DNA of 64,000 nt, taken from Methyloligella sp. (lineage in GTDB: Bacteria; Pseudomonadota; Alphaproteobacteria; Rhizobiales; HXMU1428-3). Below the pieces are notes generated by a model. It had not been told where the DNA came from, did not search any database, and saw nothing but the letters and a program-made list of their open reading frames with translations. The stretch is from the NCBI GenBank assembly GCA_021604645.1, contig BQJJ01000007.1, positions 1 through 64,000 on the forward strand, given 5' to 3'. The translations under genes and the position numbers were made by a program. This document shows positions 62,972-64,000 of this stretch, piece by piece; positions within the stretch are counted from its first letter, which is position 1, and every line of letters starts with the position of its first letter.

Positions 62972-63826
62972 CTAACCAACTTCAATAGGGAGTTGTGAAT
63001 TTGCTCCCCACTCAGACCAGGAACCATCATATAGTTTATTGTCTTCATGACCAATCTGAGCCAGTGCAAGCAATGGGATAGCAGCCGTAATACCGGATCC
63101 ACATGTAGTTATAATTGGTTTATCCAGGTCAACGCCTGCTTCACTAAAGACGTCTTTAATCTCTTCATTCGTCTTAAAGCTGCCATTCTCATGTAAGAAC
63201 TCGGTTCGAGGGATATTAATCGATGTCGGTATATGACCGCGGCGCACACCCTTACGAGGTTCATCATCAATGCCTTTGAAACGTCCTTCGGGACGGGCAT
63301 CTACAATTTGCGCAGAACCATTTGTTTGCGCATCAAGTACATCCTCTAAAGAAGCCAGCATGGTGCTGTCGAGGCGGGCCGTGAAATGTCGCTCAATGCG
63401 CGGGCGGTGCGGGTATTCATCAACAGGGCGGTTTTCATCCGTCCATTTACGCATTCCACCATCGAGAACATAAACTTCAGTAACACCCATAATACGAAAC
63501 ATCCACCAAGCTCGCGCAGCACTAAAAAGGTCAAGATGATCATAAATAACAATTTTCATACCATCGCCAACACCAAGTCGGCGCATGCGAGAAGAAAATT
63601 TAATGGGGTTCGGTAACATATGTGGCAAAGGAGAGTTTAAATCACTGATGTCATCAATATCAAAAAACAGACTATTCGGAATATGTTCTTCCAAATATTG
63701 CTGGCGGGCATCCGTTCGCGTACCAGGGAGATACCAGGTTGCATCAAATACAACCAAATTAGGGTCTCCTAATTGTGAGTTCAACCAATCAGTATCGACA
63801 AACCAGGATTTTAGTGCAGGTTCCAT
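62972..63826 (-). CDS. sseA: 3-mercaptopyruvate sulfurtransferase (two-domain rhodanese)
   Basis: 284 residues and two rhodanese domains. The first has DATWYLPGTRTDARQQYLEE and EVYVLDGGMRKW, and lacks the Cys. The second (from about 155) has IVDARPEGRFKG and the CGSGITAAIPLLAL loop with the active Cys (near residue 232), of the CGSG(V/I)TA type that marks mercaptopyruvate, rather than thiosulfate, transferases. I chose ATG 63826, with GGAG nine bases upstream. It is divergent from whatever lies past 64000; the last 174 bases hold no gene that I can see. Confidence 0.95.
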   Translation of the reverse strand: MEPALKSWFVDTDWLNSQLGDPNLVVFDATWYLPGTRTDARQQYLEEHIPNSLFFDIDDISDLNSPLPHMLPNPIKFSSRMRRLGVGDGMKIVIYDHLDLFSAARAWWMFRIMGVTEVYVLDGGMRKWTDENRPVDEYPHRPRIERHFTARLDSTMLASLEDVLDAQTNGSAQIVDARPEGRFKGIDDEPRKGVRRGHIPTSINIPRTEFLHENGSFKTNEEIKDVFSEAGVDLDKPIITTCGSGITAAIPLLALAQIGHEDNKLYDGSWSEWGANSQLPIEVG

Positions 63827-64000
63827 ATGTGCATCTCCAGAGCCCAAAATCTTTTCGTTGAGTTTAATCTCAATTCATATTTATAGACCATCGCGAAATG
63901 AGGCTGAGGTCAAGGGGTGATTATGCATAAAGGACAATTTGCCCGTATTTTTATAAAACATAAGTTAATAGAGTGAGATAACACCCCAAATCAAATCTTA

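Overview
The window looks like chromosomal core DNA from an AT-rich alphaproteobacterium of the Hyphomicrobiales (Rhizobiales) type. The evidence is gene content and order: argG-rlmN-IalB, panC, clpS-clpA, AzlC/AzlD, HIT/GNAT/GDPD/RidA, DUF3572 beside divK-pleD, rpmG-NUDIX-DUF983-rnr-topA-dprA-plsY, and glnB-glnA beside NAD(P)HX repair. It also carries families largely confined to that order (DUF2865, DUF2794, EipB, IalB). I cannot name the genus. I see no rRNA, tRNA, phage, insertion sequence, integrase or CRISPR array.

Layout. 0-7.9 kb: start of argG, a membrane protein, RlmN, an IalB-type periplasmic protein, a quinone oxidoreductase, a very basic DUF2865 protein, a pterin dehydratase, a protein tyrosine phosphatase and an RNA 2',3'-cyclic phosphodiesterase. 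8-17 kb: Bax-inhibitor-like membrane protein, DUF2794, a gene-free stretch with signs of a transcript, PanC, a membrane J-protein, a penicillin-binding protein with a SPOR domain, and ClpS-ClpA. 17-25.9 kb: AzlCD exporter, HIT/GNAT/GDPD/RidA, EipB, a ROK sugar kinase, and DivK-PleD (cell-cycle signalling and c-di-GMP). 25.9-26.8 kb: no convincing protein but a GC-rich block of nested hairpins, my best candidate for an undescribed RNA. 26.8-36.5 kb: RpmG, NUDIX, RNase R, TopA, DprA, PlsY. 36.7-43.9 kb: a coiled-coil secreted protein, an ICL/PEP-mutase-like protein lacking a metal ligand, a rhodanese, a thioredoxin-fold protein, a cold shock protein, a universal stress protein and GlnA. 44-52.2 kb: GlnB behind a sigma-54-type promoter, NAD(P)HX epimerase/dehydratase, a secreted NagZ-like hydrolase, a TPR protein and two L,D-transpeptidases. 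52.2-59.9 kb: a metal-transport block (ZnuA with a His/Asp tandem repeat behind two Zur-like boxes, DUF1007, a NicO-type transporter, a thioredoxin-like protein, a TRAP permease pair without a binding protein, a 10TM metal exporter). 60-64 kb: ferrochelatase, SPFH/NfeD pair and a sulfurtransferase.

Functional themes. Envelope maintenance recurs (EipB, IalB, PBP, two YkuD proteins, NagZ-like, TPR, SPFH/NfeD), as do nitrogen control (glnB-glnA), protein quality control (ClpAP, DnaJ) and metal homeostasis.

Beyond genes, the intergenic spaces carry at least two dispersed repeat families. Family A is a short GGTTGC/GCAACC hairpin followed by TGAAG and a CTAAAAA tail, in three loci, two of them directly before a + strand gene. 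Family B is a roughly 79-bp element in two loci whose first hairpin shows a compensatory base-pair change. At 39.9-40.1 kb two A copies flank one B copy.
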